64,000 nucleotides of DNA from NCBI GenBank assembly GCA_019358975.1, contig JAHHIL010000001.1, positions 1 through 64,000 of the forward strand, given 5' to 3'. The DNA comes from Trichocoleus desertorum ATA4-8-CV12. GTDB lineage: Bacteria > Cyanobacteriota > Cyanobacteriia > FACHB-46. The notes below the pieces were generated by a model. It was not told where the DNA came from, ran no database searches, and saw nothing but the letters and a program-made list of their open reading frames with translations. Positions 19,080 to 27,604 of this stretch are shown here, one piece after another (the first letter of the stretch is position 1; every line of letters starts with the position of its first letter). Both the position numbers and the translations under genes were made by a program.

Positions 19080-20051
19080 CTAAACCACGGGTCGGTAATA
19101 GCGAGTGCAGGTTAAGGCCAAGGCAACTTGTTGAGCGGATAGGTGAATTAGGGTCAACTCATCTTCGCGCAACTTGCAAGGCTTTTTCCATTGCAGCGAC
19201 AGTACGGCTAAGATTTCACCACGGTAGGTAATGGGGACGATGAGATGTGCTTGAACTCCAGATGCTTGATAGTGCCCCACACTCGCCAAGGAGTCGTCGG
19301 TAGGGATATTGACCGCCACTTGCATTTGCTGACTGGCGATCGCTTCCTTCGCTAACGGATCTTGATCCAGCCAATTTTCTAGACCGCCAGTAGCACTATA
19401 AATACCTTGAGTAGCCACTAAAGCATTACCTTCCACCAGTTGGAGAATACAGCCGTGGGCGGAAAAGTTTTTGCCAAAGGCGATCGCGATCGGTTCCAGA
19501 CAAGCTTCTAAACTGGCAGAACTTTGAGCCACTTGGACAATCGCCGAAAGCAGATTGGTTTGGGCTTGAGCCCGCCGTAGCTCCTCAGTGCGTTGCTTTA
19601 GCAACTCATAGGTCTCTGCGGCGCGTTGCACTACGGCCTTCAGTTCATTTGGGTCCCAAGGCTTGGTGATGTACTTGTACACCTGTCCAGAGTTGATGGC
19701 TTCTACCAAGTCCTCAACATCTGTAAAGCCTGTAAGGATGATCCGCATGGTATTGGGAAACTGCGGCACGGTTTTGCTGAGAAACTCAGTGCCCTTCATC
19801 TCTGGCATCCGTTGGTCAGAGATGATCACCGCTACTTCACCTTCAGTGGCAAGTACGTCTAACGCTAGGACACCACTCTCAGCTCGCAGTACTTGAAAAT
19901 CACGCCGAAAGGTGCGGTAGAGCAAATCCAGGTTATCTGGCTCATCATCTACCACGAGCATTTTAGGTTTTTGAGGTTTTTCTAGGCTCATTAACTGACG
20001 ACTAATACTATCAAGTTCGGGGATGGCAAGTTCAGGGATGGCGTTGTCCAT
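19080..20051 (-). CDS. Response regulator with receiver and GAF domains
   Basis: A 323-residue signalling protein. An N-terminal receiver domain (about 30-150) begins MLVVDDEPDN, has the phospho-acceptor Asp in ISDQRMPEMKG, the conserved Thr in ILTGFTD, and Lys in YITKPWDPNEL. A coiled linker (ETYELLKQRTEELRRAQAQ) leads to a GAF domain (about 165-315). There is no DNA-binding or catalytic output domain, so it probably acts through partners. The ATG at 20051 is chosen; a TTG at 20075 would add eight residues. No cognate kinase is nearby. Confidence 0.9.
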   Translation of the reverse strand: MDNAIPELAIPELDSISRQLMSLEKPQKPKMLVVDDEPDNLDLLYRTFRRDFQVLRAESGVLALDVLATEGEVAVIISDQRMPEMKGTEFLSKTVPQFPNTMRIILTGFTDVEDLVEAINSGQVYKYITKPWDPNELKAVVQRAAETYELLKQRTEELRRAQAQTNLLSAIVQVAQSSASLEACLEPIAIAFGKNFSAHGCILQLVEGNALVATQGIYSATGGLENWLDQDPLAKEAIASQQMQVAVNIPTDDSLASVGHYQASGVQAHLIVPITYRGEILAVLSLQWKKPCKLREDELTLIHLSAQQVALALTCTRYYRPVV

Positions 20052-20476
20052 ACGGGTGTTAATAGACTCCTGCAAAAAATCTGGGTGAGCAACTCATCCA
20101 CTTTATCCAAAGTTCCCAAAGATACCCGGTAAGCCTGCAAATAAAGTAGTGAATATTAAACGTTAAATTCTTCCAACGTCAAATTGAGCATTGCCACAAC
20201 GCCAGTTTCGGTGGCAATGCCAAGATTGAATAGATTGAACCCTGTATGAAACCAGATGGCTAGAGATGAAAGTGCAGCCTTAAGACACTCGGTTTAATTC
20301 TCTTAGTTTCGGCTCTAGCTCTATGTTTCTAACCCTGTTAGGAAAGGTTAAGTAAGTTTGTATAATTTTGACGTTAAGTTTCAGTTCTTATCCAGTTCTA
20401 AGCTTCATCGTTCTAGCAAAAACTGTTAGGACTTAATGACTTATTAGAAATATTTGCTTCGCGCGATTTTGCTAAT
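20052..20476. other. Intergenic region upstream of the response regulator
   Basis: About 425 bp without a gene. Its one clear element is the perfect stem-loop at 20188-20220. Otherwise AT-rich, with no convincing open frame. Confidence 0.5.
20188..20220. promoter_or_regulatory. Stem-loop, 10-bp perfect arms
   Basis: GCATTGCCAC (20188-20197) and GTGGCAATGC (20211-20220) form a perfect stem around a 13-nt loop. No T-run follows in either direction. It may be a leader structure for the response regulator, whose gene begins 137 bp downstream. Confidence 0.45.
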
Positions 20477-20824
20477 TTAGGGTTTTACAGTTGCGAAAGT
20501 TTTGGGAGCACGCTTCGGTAAAGGTTCCCGGTGAAAAGAAGCTGTAAACTGGGCTGCTTCTTCAGCTTGGATTTCCCAAACTGGCAACTCAGAAAAAGTA
20601 TGGGTTACATAGGTGCGTTGGGTGAGTTGGCTCACATAGCCCATGTAGTCGCTCATCATGAAGCAAACTCCCATGATTGCCGCTGCTGCGGTCGCCACCA
20701 AGCACCCAGCCAGCATCAAAGAAAATTCTTGCTGCTCAATGGCTTTTTGCATCAAGCGCAAAGCCCAGACCACCAGAGCAGTAACAATCACAAAAATAGC
20801 TAAAACAATGAGAGAAGTAAACAT
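20477..20824 (-). CDS. Small two-helix membrane protein, hypothetical
   Basis: A 115-residue protein with two predicted membrane helices: residues 4-24 (LIVLAIFVIVTALVVWALRL) and about 36-58 (SLMLAGCLVATAAAAIMGVC). A soluble C-terminal tail of about 55 residues ends in basic residues (KRAPKTFATVKP). I do not recognise the family. It stands alone on the minus strand between hisF and the response regulator. Confidence 0.65.
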   Translation of the reverse strand: MFTSLIVLAIFVIVTALVVWALRLMQKAIEQQEFSLMLAGCLVATAAAAIMGVCFMMSDYMGYVSQLTQRTYVTHTFSELPVWEIQAEEAAQFTASFHREPLPKRAPKTFATVKP

Positions 20825-20974
20825 TAGTTGTTTACGAAACGCAATCTTTACGGATTGTAACAGATATTAAGATATCTCTGCCTCTGGAGGAAGGCAGGAG
20901 TCTAACCTTAACCTTTGTTTCAATCTAGGAGTTGCATTTTGTCCCTATTAAAGGCTGGAATTCAGATCAGTAAG

Positions 20975-21745
20975 TTAGAGCAGCCGCACTGGGACTTGAT
21001 GTTCGGCTAAGTGATGTTTAATTTGGCTGACTGTTAATTGCCCATAGTGGAGTAGAGAGGCCAGCAAAGCCGCTTCTGCCCTACCTTCGGTCAAGACTGT
21101 GTGGATATGCTCACAGTTACCCGCTCCGCCTGAGGCAATCACTGGAATTTGTACCTGCTCAGCAATGGTACGAGTTAGCTCCACGTCATAGCCTGCTTGA
21201 GTACCATCGGCATCCATACTCGTGATTAGGAGTTCGCCTGCTCCGCGTTGCTCTACTTCTTTGGCCCAAGCGATCGCGTCTAGCCCGGTGTTTTCTCGTC
21301 CCCCCCGTACAAACACATCCCACCCTGGGTTGGCAGGATCTTGTCGCCGCCGAGCGTCAATGGCAATTACGATGCACTGTCTACCGAAGCGATCGCTGGC
21401 TCGATTAATTAGATCGGGGTCGCGCACCGCTGCTGAATTTAGGCTGATTTTGTCAGCTCCCGCTCTTAACAGATTTTTAATGGTTTCTAAGTTTTGGATG
21501 CCTCCACCTACAGTCAAAGGGATAAACACCTGTTCTGCGGTGCGGTGAACTACATCGAAAATAATCCCTCGGTCTTCGTGGGTCGCGGTAATGTCTAGAA
21601 AGACTAGCTCATCTGCCCCCGCTTCGTTATAGGCTTGCGCTAACTCCACTGGATCGCCAGCGTCACGCAAATCTACAAAGTTTACGCCTTTAACGACTCG
21701 GCCTGCTTTGACATCTAAACAGGGCAAAATCCGCTTTGCTAACAT
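20975..21745 (-). CDS. hisF: Imidazole glycerol phosphate synthase subunit HisF
   Basis: The (beta/alpha)8 cyclase subunit that uses ammonia from HisH to form imidazole glycerol phosphate and AICAR in histidine synthesis. The first catalytic Asp is in [14 protein letters not shown] near 9, the second in VIAIDARR; phosphate-binding loops include TVGGGIQ, and VIASGGAG lies near the C-terminus. The second ATG (21745) is chosen because AAGGGA sits seven bases before it, while the ATG at 21751 would abut that site. 256 residues, normal length. HisH is not in the window. Confidence 0.96.
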   Translation of the reverse strand: MLAKRILPCLDVKAGRVVKGVNFVDLRDAGDPVELAQAYNEAGADELVFLDITATHEDRGIIFDVVHRTAEQVFIPLTVGGGIQNLETIKNLLRAGADKISLNSAAVRDPDLINRASDRFGRQCIVIAIDARRRQDPANPGWDVFVRGGRENTGLDAIAWAKEVEQRGAGELLITSMDADGTQAGYDVELTRTIAEQVQIPVIASGGAGNCEHIHTVLTEGRAEAALLASLLHYGQLTVSQIKHHLAEHQVPVRLL

Positions 21746-21851
21746 TGCCATTCCCTTGTAACTAATCGAGATGGATTGCTGAATTCTGGCTCCTGAATTC
21801 TGGCTTTTTGTATTCTCTCATTAAGGCTGCTGGAGAAAGGCTCAAAAAATT

Positions 21852-23177
21852 CTAAACCTCTGACCTATCTGAGGCCGCGATCGCAGGCTCTACATCTTGG
21901 GTACAGCGAAAGCCAGCGAGAATTTGTCGGGTGCCAGGGTCATACCAATTACGAAAGGCAGAGCGCAATCCCCAAGGCCGAGTTACCCAACTGCCGCCCC
22001 GCAACACGCGATGCTGCCCATCAAAATACACTTGAGAGTAGCCACGATAGGGGTAGAATTCAAACCCATCGTAGCCATCAAACCAAGAAGCAGTCCATTC
22101 CCAGACATTGCCCAGCATGTCGTAGCAACCATAGGCGCTTTGCCCGGATGGGTAAACATCAACGGCTGTTGTTTGACCTTGCAAATGGTCGTGGTTACAT
22201 CGCTCAGCACTCGGAAAGGCTTCGCCCCAAGGGTAGGTTTGGCGCTGTTGAGTTTGGGGATGCCAACTTGCTGCTTTTTCCCACTCGGCTTCTGTGGGTA
22301 GGCGTTTTCCAACGAAGCGAGCATAAGCTTCCGCCTCATAACAACTCACTCCACAAACGGGATGGTCTGCCCAATCAGGTTCATCTCGCCAGTAGAGGGG
22401 TTGAGTAATGGCGTTTGTCTGTCGCCACTGCCAACCTGCTGCTGACCAATATTCTGAATGGTCGTAGCCTCCAGCCGTAATAAATTGGCGGTATTGGCCA
22501 TTGGTAACGGGGTAGCGATCGATCCAGTAAGTTTCGAGATGAACTGGGTGTACTGGGCGTTCGTTATCGATCGCGTCTAGGGAGTCATTGCCCTGCTCAA
22601 AACTTCCGGCAGGAATGCAGATCATTTCGCCCCAAGTGCGAGAAACTGCTTGGGTTTGAGAGGGATGTAGCTTCGGTTGTAGCTCTGCACCAGAAGTCCA
22701 ACGGTGTAATTGCAGGAGAAAGCTAATGGTTTCACTGTGTTGGCTTTCGTGTTGTAACAGCCAGTGCCAAAGCCTTTCTTGCTCGTTGAGGGGCGCTATT
22801 TGCAAGTATTGAAGTACTTGGGCTCGGACTGCTTCTAGATACTCACAAATCTCCTCAAAATTAGGTAGGTTGCAGCGCTCTGCTTTGGGTAGGCCATCGG
22901 CAGCAAACAAACGGCGGTATTGGGGGAGTAGGGGTGGTTGACCTGCACAATGTTCCAGAATCCATAGCCCTTCACTGAAGGCAATGTGTCCCAAATGCCA
23001 ACCAATGGGGCTAAATTCGGGATGAATTTGTTGGCGAAATGTCTCAGCATCAACGCTTTGAAATAAAGCGAGGGTGCCCACGCGGCAGTCTTGCAACCAT
23101 TGCTGCATTTGCTGCCGTTGTAACTCTAGCTGGCTGAGCCGTGGGTCAGATGGAGCGAATCTGGATGTCGAGGTCAT
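21852..23177 (-). CDS. egtB: Ergothioneine biosynthesis protein EgtB
   Basis: Non-haem iron sulfoxide synthase that joins hercynine to gamma-glutamylcysteine or cysteine. An N-terminal DinB-like four-helix domain (about 15-160) supplies the iron ligands: a His in GWHLGHIAF and two in LLQHESQHSET, matching the EgtB three-His facial triad. The C-terminal half (about 185-430) is the formylglycine-generating-enzyme-like fold (IPAGSFEQGN, RLPTEAEWEKAA, MLGNVWEWTASW, RGGSW...FR). The start overlaps the end of egtC by 32 bp. Relatives such as OvoA and SenA share the fold; the egtC neighbour favours EgtB. EgtD is not in the window. Confidence 0.88.
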   Translation of the reverse strand: MTSTSRFAPSDPRLSQLELQRQQMQQWLQDCRVGTLALFQSVDAETFRQQIHPEFSPIGWHLGHIAFSEGLWILEHCAGQPPLLPQYRRLFAADGLPKAERCNLPNFEEICEYLEAVRAQVLQYLQIAPLNEQERLWHWLLQHESQHSETISFLLQLHRWTSGAELQPKLHPSQTQAVSRTWGEMICIPAGSFEQGNDSLDAIDNERPVHPVHLETYWIDRYPVTNGQYRQFITAGGYDHSEYWSAAGWQWRQTNAITQPLYWRDEPDWADHPVCGVSCYEAEAYARFVGKRLPTEAEWEKAASWHPQTQQRQTYPWGEAFPSAERCNHDHLQGQTTAVDVYPSGQSAYGCYDMLGNVWEWTASWFDGYDGFEFYPYRGYSQVYFDGQHRVLRGGSWVTRPWGLRSAFRNWYDPGTRQILAGFRCTQDVEPAIAASDRSEV

Positions 23178-23934
23178 CTTCTACTGTCAGAATGCTACGT
23201 TCTGGGCAAGTGATCCAATCTCCGGCGAACAAAGGCTCAGAGGCCACGACTACGGCATTGGGAAGCGTGGGGTCGTCGCGCAGCCAGTGCAGGGAGGGGG
23301 TAGAGGTCTGACTGGCAAAGCGAGACGCAATCAACCGTTTGCCATCGCTGATCAGGATATTGGCCGAAAACTCTAACTGCTGTCTCTCGGTGAGATCAGA
23401 GAGGGTGATGAGAGTTTGGTGCAGAGCATCTTCTAGAGGTTTTTCTGGAGCTTGGTTCCAGTAATGGAGTAATAGCGCGAAGATGTACTCTGAGTCGGTT
23501 GTTCCCTGAATAATTTGATGAGATTTCTCATCCAGGCGATCGCAAATGGCTTTCCTCAATGTGTGCCGGAAATTTTTGATGAGGCCATTATGCATGAACA
23601 AGACGGAATCTTGCTGAAAAGGCTGGCAATTACTCAAATCAACACCAAGGCCTGCCGTAGCACTGCGGACGTTGGCTAGGATGCAGCCTGATTCGATGTA
23701 GCGGCTGAGGCTGGAGAGGTTGGGGTCGTTCCAGATGGGTAGGGTGTTTTTGTAAGTAAAGGGGTTTGTTGCTTGCTGGGGGTGGTACCAACCAATGCCA
23801 AAACCATCGGCGTTGAGTATGCCAGAGGTCATTTCACGGGGCTGGTAGCTTTGGACGATGAGTGAGTGCTCAGGCTTGTTGAGCAGGCGATCGAGCGGAA
23901 TGGATGGCCCTAAGTAGCCTAGTAAACGGCACAT
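23146..23934 (-). CDS. egtC: Ergothioneine biosynthesis protein EgtC, class II amidohydrolase
   Basis: An N-terminal-nucleophile glutamine-amidotransferase-type protein of 262 residues. Cys2 after the initiator Met (MCRLLGYLG) is the expected nucleophile. Other family landmarks are NADGFGIGWY, ANVRSATAG and LFMHNGLI. EgtC removes glutamate from gamma-glutamyl-hercynylcysteine sulfoxide. It is upstream of and overlaps egtB, so the two form one leftward unit. Downstream-acting EgtE and the EgtD methyltransferase are not present here. Confidence 0.88.
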   Translation of the reverse strand: MCRLLGYLGPSIPLDRLLNKPEHSLIVQSYQPREMTSGILNADGFGIGWYHPQQATNPFTYKNTLPIWNDPNLSSLSRYIESGCILANVRSATAGLGVDLSNCQPFQQDSVLFMHNGLIKNFRHTLRKAICDRLDEKSHQIIQGTTDSEYIFALLLHYWNQAPEKPLEDALHQTLITLSDLTERQQLEFSANILISDGKRLIASRFASQTSTPSLHWLRDDPTLPNAVVVASEPLFAGDWITCPERSILTVEDDLDIQIRSI

Positions 23935-24049
23935 GCTAGGGGAGTAGCTCCTGGGTGAGTAAGGAAATGTGAAGGGTTGCGGTCTTTTCTGAGTCTACTG
24001 AGGATTTTTGGAAATGGTTGAGGTGGGTGATTGTTTGGCTCTTTTGGGG

Positions 24050-24176
24050 AAGAGCCGAACCTTTGAGGGCACCTGCCCCCAAACCCCCGCTGAGGGACGG
24101 TTGCGTCCCCCAGACCCCCTCCAAACGAAGTTGAGTGTCAGCGTTTCGATACCTGGAATTGTTAGTTCTTCTTTCC
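24050..24176 (-). repeat. Dispersed intergenic repeat, copy A
   Basis: This block shares with 54365-54457 (opposite orientation) the segments GCCCCCAAACCCCC, CTCCAAACGAAG and GTTTCGATACCTGG in the same order. Copy A has about 36 extra bases in the middle, including a small hairpin GGGAC/GTCCC. Both copies are continued by short CT/GA-rich tandem repeats. Confidence 0.65.
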
Positions 24177-24306
24177 TCACTCCTCTCCCCTTACTCCTTA
24201 CTCTCTGGCTTCTGAGTCCAGACTTCTCACCCTTTTCATCCCTCCTCCCTCATCCTTGCTCCTTCATCCCTCATCCTTGCTCCTTCATCCCTCATCCTTG
24301 CTCCCC
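24177..24306. repeat. STRR-like CT-rich tandem repeats
   Basis: A 21-bp unit, CCCTCATCCTTGCTCCTTCAT, occurs about two and a half times near 24246-24302, preceded by looser CTCCTCACTC-type heptamers. This is the short tandemly repeated repetitive DNA style of filamentous cyanobacteria. The same motif family recurs near 54.3 and 55.2 kb. It accounts for most of the egtC-to-hydroxylase gap. Confidence 0.75.
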
Positions 24307-24374
24307 TCGCCTGTTCGCGTAACAATTAAGAAAAATCACGATTTCTCAGGCTGTTTTATTAAAGACGGTTAAGC

Positions 24375-25586
24375 ATGGTTGCTTTTGACTATGATTTGGC
24401 GATCGCGGGTGGCGGCATTGCAGGGACGCTGCTGGCTTGTGCGTTGCGGAATTCGGAGTTGCGGGTGGCGCTGATTGAGGCGCGACCTCGGACGGCGGGG
24501 CTGAGCAGACGGCAGGCTTACGCGGTGACGTTACTGTCGGGCAAAATTTTTGAAGGTTTGGGGTTGTGGCAGGAAATTTTGCCGAAGGTGACGACGTTTT
24601 GCCAGATTCGGCTCTCGGATGCGGATCATCCAAATGTAGTGCGATTTCTGCCGGAGGATTTGGGCACGGAGGCGCTGGGCTATGTGGCGGAGCACCATGT
24701 CATCATGCGATCGCTGTATGACTGTTTGGACAAAAGCCCGAATATTACGGAGTTGTGTCCGGCGGAGGTCGTGCAGGCGCATTATCAACCGGATGGGGTT
24801 GAGCTGAAGGTGGCAGTTGAGGGAGAAATGCGCACGATTCGCACGCGGTTGCTGGTGGCGGCGGATGGATCGCGATCGCCACTTCGGCAACAAGCAGGGA
24901 TTCGCACCCGTGGCTGGAAGTATTGGCAGTCTTGCATTACTTGTGTAATTCAGCCGGAAAAGAACCACGGCAGTATTGCCTATGAGCGGTTCTGGCCCAG
25001 TGGCCCGTTTGCGATTTTGCCGCTCCCTGAAAATCGTTGCCAAATTGTCTGGACGGCTCCTCATGCGGAAGCGAAGGCGATGGCTGATCTAGATGATGAA
25101 TCTTTCTTGGCAGAACTCTCTCGGCGCTATGGCGACCAAATGGGCAAGTTATCTCTGGCAAGCGATCGCTATGTGTTTCAGGTGCAGTTGATGCAGAGCG
25201 ATCGCTACACGTTACCGCGTTTGGCGTTGGTAGGAGATGCGGCCCATTGTTGCCATCCGGTGGGTGGTCAAGGCTTGAATATGGGAATTCGGGATGCCGC
25301 TGCTTTAGCGCAGGTGCTATTGCAAGCCCACCAAAAAGGAGAAGACATTGGTGACTTGAAAGTGCTACGACGCTATGAACGCTGGCGCAAATCGGAAAAC
25401 CTAACGATCCTCGGCTTTACGGATCTCCTCGATCGCTGTTTTTCTAGCAATTGGCTACCCTTAGTGGTCATCCGCCGTTTGGGTCTCTGGCTGATGCGAA
25501 CTCTGCGACCTTTGAAGTATCTAGCTCTACGATTGATGACGGGTCAAACAGGGCGATCGCCACAACTGGCAAGACATGAGCAGTGA
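24375..25586 (+). CDS. FAD-dependent hydroxylase, UbiH/UbiF family
   Basis: Flavoprotein monooxygenase of 403 residues. The dinucleotide-binding motif is LAIAGGGIAGTLLACAL near 8-24, the mid-protein DG motif is VAADGSRSPLRQQAG, and the second FAD motif is LVGDAAHCCHPVGGQGLNMG. This is the architecture of ubiquinone-ring hydroxylases; cyanobacteria make plastoquinone, so the substrate here is not certain. The C-terminus is basic with hydrophobic stretches that may touch the membrane. The gene lies alone, downstream of the STRR region. Confidence 0.88.
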   Translation: MVAFDYDLAIAGGGIAGTLLACALRNSELRVALIEARPRTAGLSRRQAYAVTLLSGKIFEGLGLWQEILPKVTTFCQIRLSDADHPNVVRFLPEDLGTEALGYVAEHHVIMRSLYDCLDKSPNITELCPAEVVQAHYQPDGVELKVAVEGEMRTIRTRLLVAADGSRSPLRQQAGIRTRGWKYWQSCITCVIQPEKNHGSIAYERFWPSGPFAILPLPENRCQIVWTAPHAEAKAMADLDDESFLAELSRRYGDQMGKLSLASDRYVFQVQLMQSDRYTLPRLALVGDAAHCCHPVGGQGLNMGIRDAAALAQVLLQAHQKGEDIGDLKVLRRYERWRKSENLTILGFTDLLDRCFSSNWLPLVVIRRLGLWLMRTLRPLKYLALRLMTGQTGRSPQLARHEQ

Positions 25587-25676
25587 TCACATGGATAGCA
25601 GCAATGAGGTGGGTTACCTTTGAGCACAATACTTCACCTAGAGATGAATCTTGAGAAAATGCTGGGAACGGTATGA

Positions 25677-26051
25677 ATGTTGAGTCCTGCTATTTCATTA
25701 ATAGTTCTGAGAACTGCAAATCTGGAAGCTTGCTTGACGTTCTACCGCAGATTAGGACTGGAGCTAGTCGCAGAGAAGCATGAGCGAGGGCCTGTTCACT
25801 ACTCTTGCGCTCTAGGGAGTTTAGTGCTTGAAATTTATCCGGGCTCTGTTGGTATTGCACCTGAACCTAAAGTAGGTGGAGCGACGATGATTGGCTTTTG
25901 CGTCAGTTCATTACATGACACCCTAACTGCATTGCAGGATTTGTCTGTCAAAGTTTTGTCTTCACCTACAACGTCAGCTTGGGGATTGCGAGCCGTAGTT
26001 CTCGATCCAGATGGTCGTGCGATTGAACTAGTAGAACAAGGTAGCGAATGA
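25677..26051 (+). CDS. VOC (glyoxalase/bleomycin-resistance) family protein
   Basis: A 124-residue protein with two beta-alpha-beta-beta-beta halves of the vicinal oxygen chelate fold. It starts SLIVLRTANLEACLTFYRRL and ends VVLDPDGRAIELVEQ, both typical; the Glu of AIELVEQ and the early strand are usual metal-ligand positions. The second half aligns by pattern at MIGFCVSSLHDTLTAL. The substrate cannot be told. It starts 90 bp after the hydroxylase and could be in the same unit. Confidence 0.85.
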   Translation: MLSPAISLIVLRTANLEACLTFYRRLGLELVAEKHERGPVHYSCALGSLVLEIYPGSVGIAPEPKVGGATMIGFCVSSLHDTLTALQDLSVKVLSSPTTSAWGLRAVVLDPDGRAIELVEQGSE

Positions 26052-26106
26052 TGATGCAAGTGGATGATAAGAGTGGAAGTTGGTCTGCACGCATAAAATA
26101 ATTATG

Positions 26107-26175
26107 GCTTCTTCAAGTCGTGGGCTACGTTACAGAATAGGTTCATGCTGTTGACGGTGTTATAACGTTCTGCGC
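26107..26175 (-). pseudogene. Fossil of the 3' end of the gene at 33856-34302
   Basis: Read leftward, about 22 codons give AERYNTVNSMNLFCNVAHDLKK and then a stop two codons on, matching the C-terminus AARRSTDTSMDLFRNMARDLKKR of the protein at 33.9 kb. The nucleotide match is roughly 70% by eye and an in-frame stop lies directly upstream. It looks like the decayed remnant of a second copy. Confidence 0.6.
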
Positions 26176-26192
26176 ACAGTCAAACCAGTAGA

Positions 26193-26216
26193 ATGGGTTA
26201 CGCTACGCTAACCCAT
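26193..26216. repeat. Short palindromic repeat (ATGGGTTA...TAACCCAT)
   Basis: ATGGGTTA at 26193-26200 and TAACCCAT at 26209-26216 flank CGCTACGC. This palindrome is a widespread interspersed repeat in cyanobacterial genomes. It sits next to the gene fossil and upstream of the GGDEF gene. Confidence 0.7.
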
Positions 26217-26280
26217 ATGGTCATTTGGTGGTACTTATTTCCAATCAAGATTTCTCTAATCTGGAAATATTTTAGGTATT

Positions 26281-26811
26281 GTGATTTACCCCTCTCACAA
26301 ATATCAGAGCATCCAATCTGAGTTTTTCTCTCAATTGATTGAACAGGGAATTCCTCAGATAGGAATTGTCTTGATAGATGTTGATCAGCTCATTCTCTTT
26401 AATGATAAGTATGGTCATCATAAAGGAGATGAGGCATTAGAAGAAATTGTTCATATTATTGCTCACGAAGTTCCACCGAGTTGTGAAGCCAACCGTGTTG
26501 GTGGGGAAGAATTTCTGATTCTCTTGCCAGAACTCGACTTGACAGAAGTTGTTTCAGTGGCCGAGGCAATTCGTAAAAGAGTAGAAACTTCGTTCTTGGA
26601 CTTACCTAAGCGGAGTCGGCTCTGTTCATTCGATTTTTCTGTTTGTACTAGAATAGAAACCTCACTAACTATTACATGTGCGATCGCGTTTTATCCACAG
26701 CATGGCAAAATGCTGAGCGAGATCCTAGAAGTAGCCGATAAGGCCATGTATGAGGGAGCAAAACAACTGGGTGGAAATAAAACAGCGTTAGCTGGTAATG
26801 TAGAAATTTAA
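26281..26811 (+). CDS. Stand-alone GGDEF protein, probable diguanylate cyclase
   Basis: A 176-residue protein made of little more than one GGDEF domain. The metal-binding Asp is in IVLIDVDQL near 33, and the active-site loop is an intact GGEEF at 74-78. There is no sensory, receiver or membrane domain. It begins with GTG at 26281, the only plausible start since an in-frame stop lies at 26257. About 20 unusual residues (KRSRLCSFDFSVCTRI) interrupt the second half of the fold. It directly precedes the mntA-hepT pair, possibly by chance. Confidence 0.8.
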   Translation: MIYPSHKYQSIQSEFFSQLIEQGIPQIGIVLIDVDQLILFNDKYGHHKGDEALEEIVHIIAHEVPPSCEANRVGGEEFLILLPELDLTEVVSVAEAIRKRVETSFLDLPKRSRLCSFDFSVCTRIETSLTITCAIAFYPQHGKMLSEILEVADKAMYEGAKQLGGNKTALAGNVEI

Positions 26812-26857
26812 GGTGATGAAACGGCGCATTTTACTTTGTTCTAAAAGTGTTGCTGGC

Positions 26858-27151
26858 ATGAAGACACTAGAAGAAATTAGACAAGGGTTAGTACAACATA
26901 AGACTGTATTACAGGAACGATATAAGGTTAGTGAACTAGGAATCTTTGGCTCTTATGTGCGGCAGGAGCAGACAGAAACTAGTGATGTGGATGTGCTGGT
27001 GGAGTTTTCCGAAATACCAAGCTTGTTGAAGTTTATTAATTTAGAAAATTATCTCAGTGATAATCTAGGGGTCAAAGTCGATTTGGTGCATAAGTCTGGC
27101 TTGAAGCCTCGATTGGGAGAAAGGATTTTAGCAGAGGTGGTCTACCTTTGA
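26858..27151 (+). CDS. mntA: MntA-type nucleotidyltransferase antitoxin
   Basis: Minimal nucleotidyltransferase of 97 residues. The signature GS-x10-DxD is exact: G31, S32, then D43 and D45 ([15 protein letters not shown]). MntA antitoxins neutralise HepT by oligo-AMPylating it. The ATG at 26858 (MKTLEEIR) is chosen because it matches the usual family start; a GTG/ATG pair at 26813-26818 would add 14-15 residues. The TGA stop overlaps the hepT start by four bases. Confidence 0.85.
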   Translation: MKTLEEIRQGLVQHKTVLQERYKVSELGIFGSYVRQEQTETSDVDVLVEFSEIPSLLKFINLENYLSDNLGVKVDLVHKSGLKPRLGERILAEVVYL

Positions 27152-27495
27152 CTAAACGGCAACTGGAAGACTATTTACAGGACATTTTGGATGCGATCGC
27201 CGCTATTGAGCAGTTCACAAGAGGCATTGAGTTTGAAGATTTCTCGCAAAATTTAGAAAAAGTGTTTGCAGTTTCAAGAGCGATCGAAATTATTGGTGAG
27301 GCTGTGAAGCGAATTCCTGATCCTGTGAGAAGCCAGTATCCTACTATTCCTTGGAGAGATATTGCAGGAATGCGGGATAAGCTGATTCATGATTACTTCA
27401 ATACAGATGTAGAAATCCTCTGGAGAGCGGTTCAGGAAGACGTTCCAGCGCTAAGAATCATGATCTCTAGCGTTCTAGAAGATTTGCGAAAATAA
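27148..27495 (+). CDS. hepT: HepT-like ribonuclease toxin (DUF86)
   Basis: A 115-residue all-helical HEPN toxin. The catalytic RX4HXY motif is intact: R76, H81, Y83 ([10 protein letters not shown]), the Tyr being the expected AMPylation site. The start is TTG at 27148, overlapping the antitoxin stop (TTGA), so translation is coupled. With mntA it forms a complete and apparently functional type VII toxin-antitoxin locus, linked to phage defence or plasmid stability in other bacteria. Confidence 0.87.
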   Translation: MTKRQLEDYLQDILDAIAAIEQFTRGIEFEDFSQNLEKVFAVSRAIEIIGEAVKRIPDPVRSQYPTIPWRDIAGMRDKLIHDYFNTDVEILWRAVQEDVPALRIMISSVLEDLRK

Positions 27496-27604
27496 TCTCC
27501 TACTGACAAATTCAAAAACTCTTGCGATCGCCCCTCCCAGCGGTTGTCTTGTAAGCAAGAATACAATTTTCGGCTAGACTACTGGAATCATTGGGTAGTT
27601 TGCG

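Noticed and set aside
24246-24302. Tandem 21-bp units as a CRISPR array
   Set aside because: Units are adjacent with no spacers; this is STRR-type repeat DNA.
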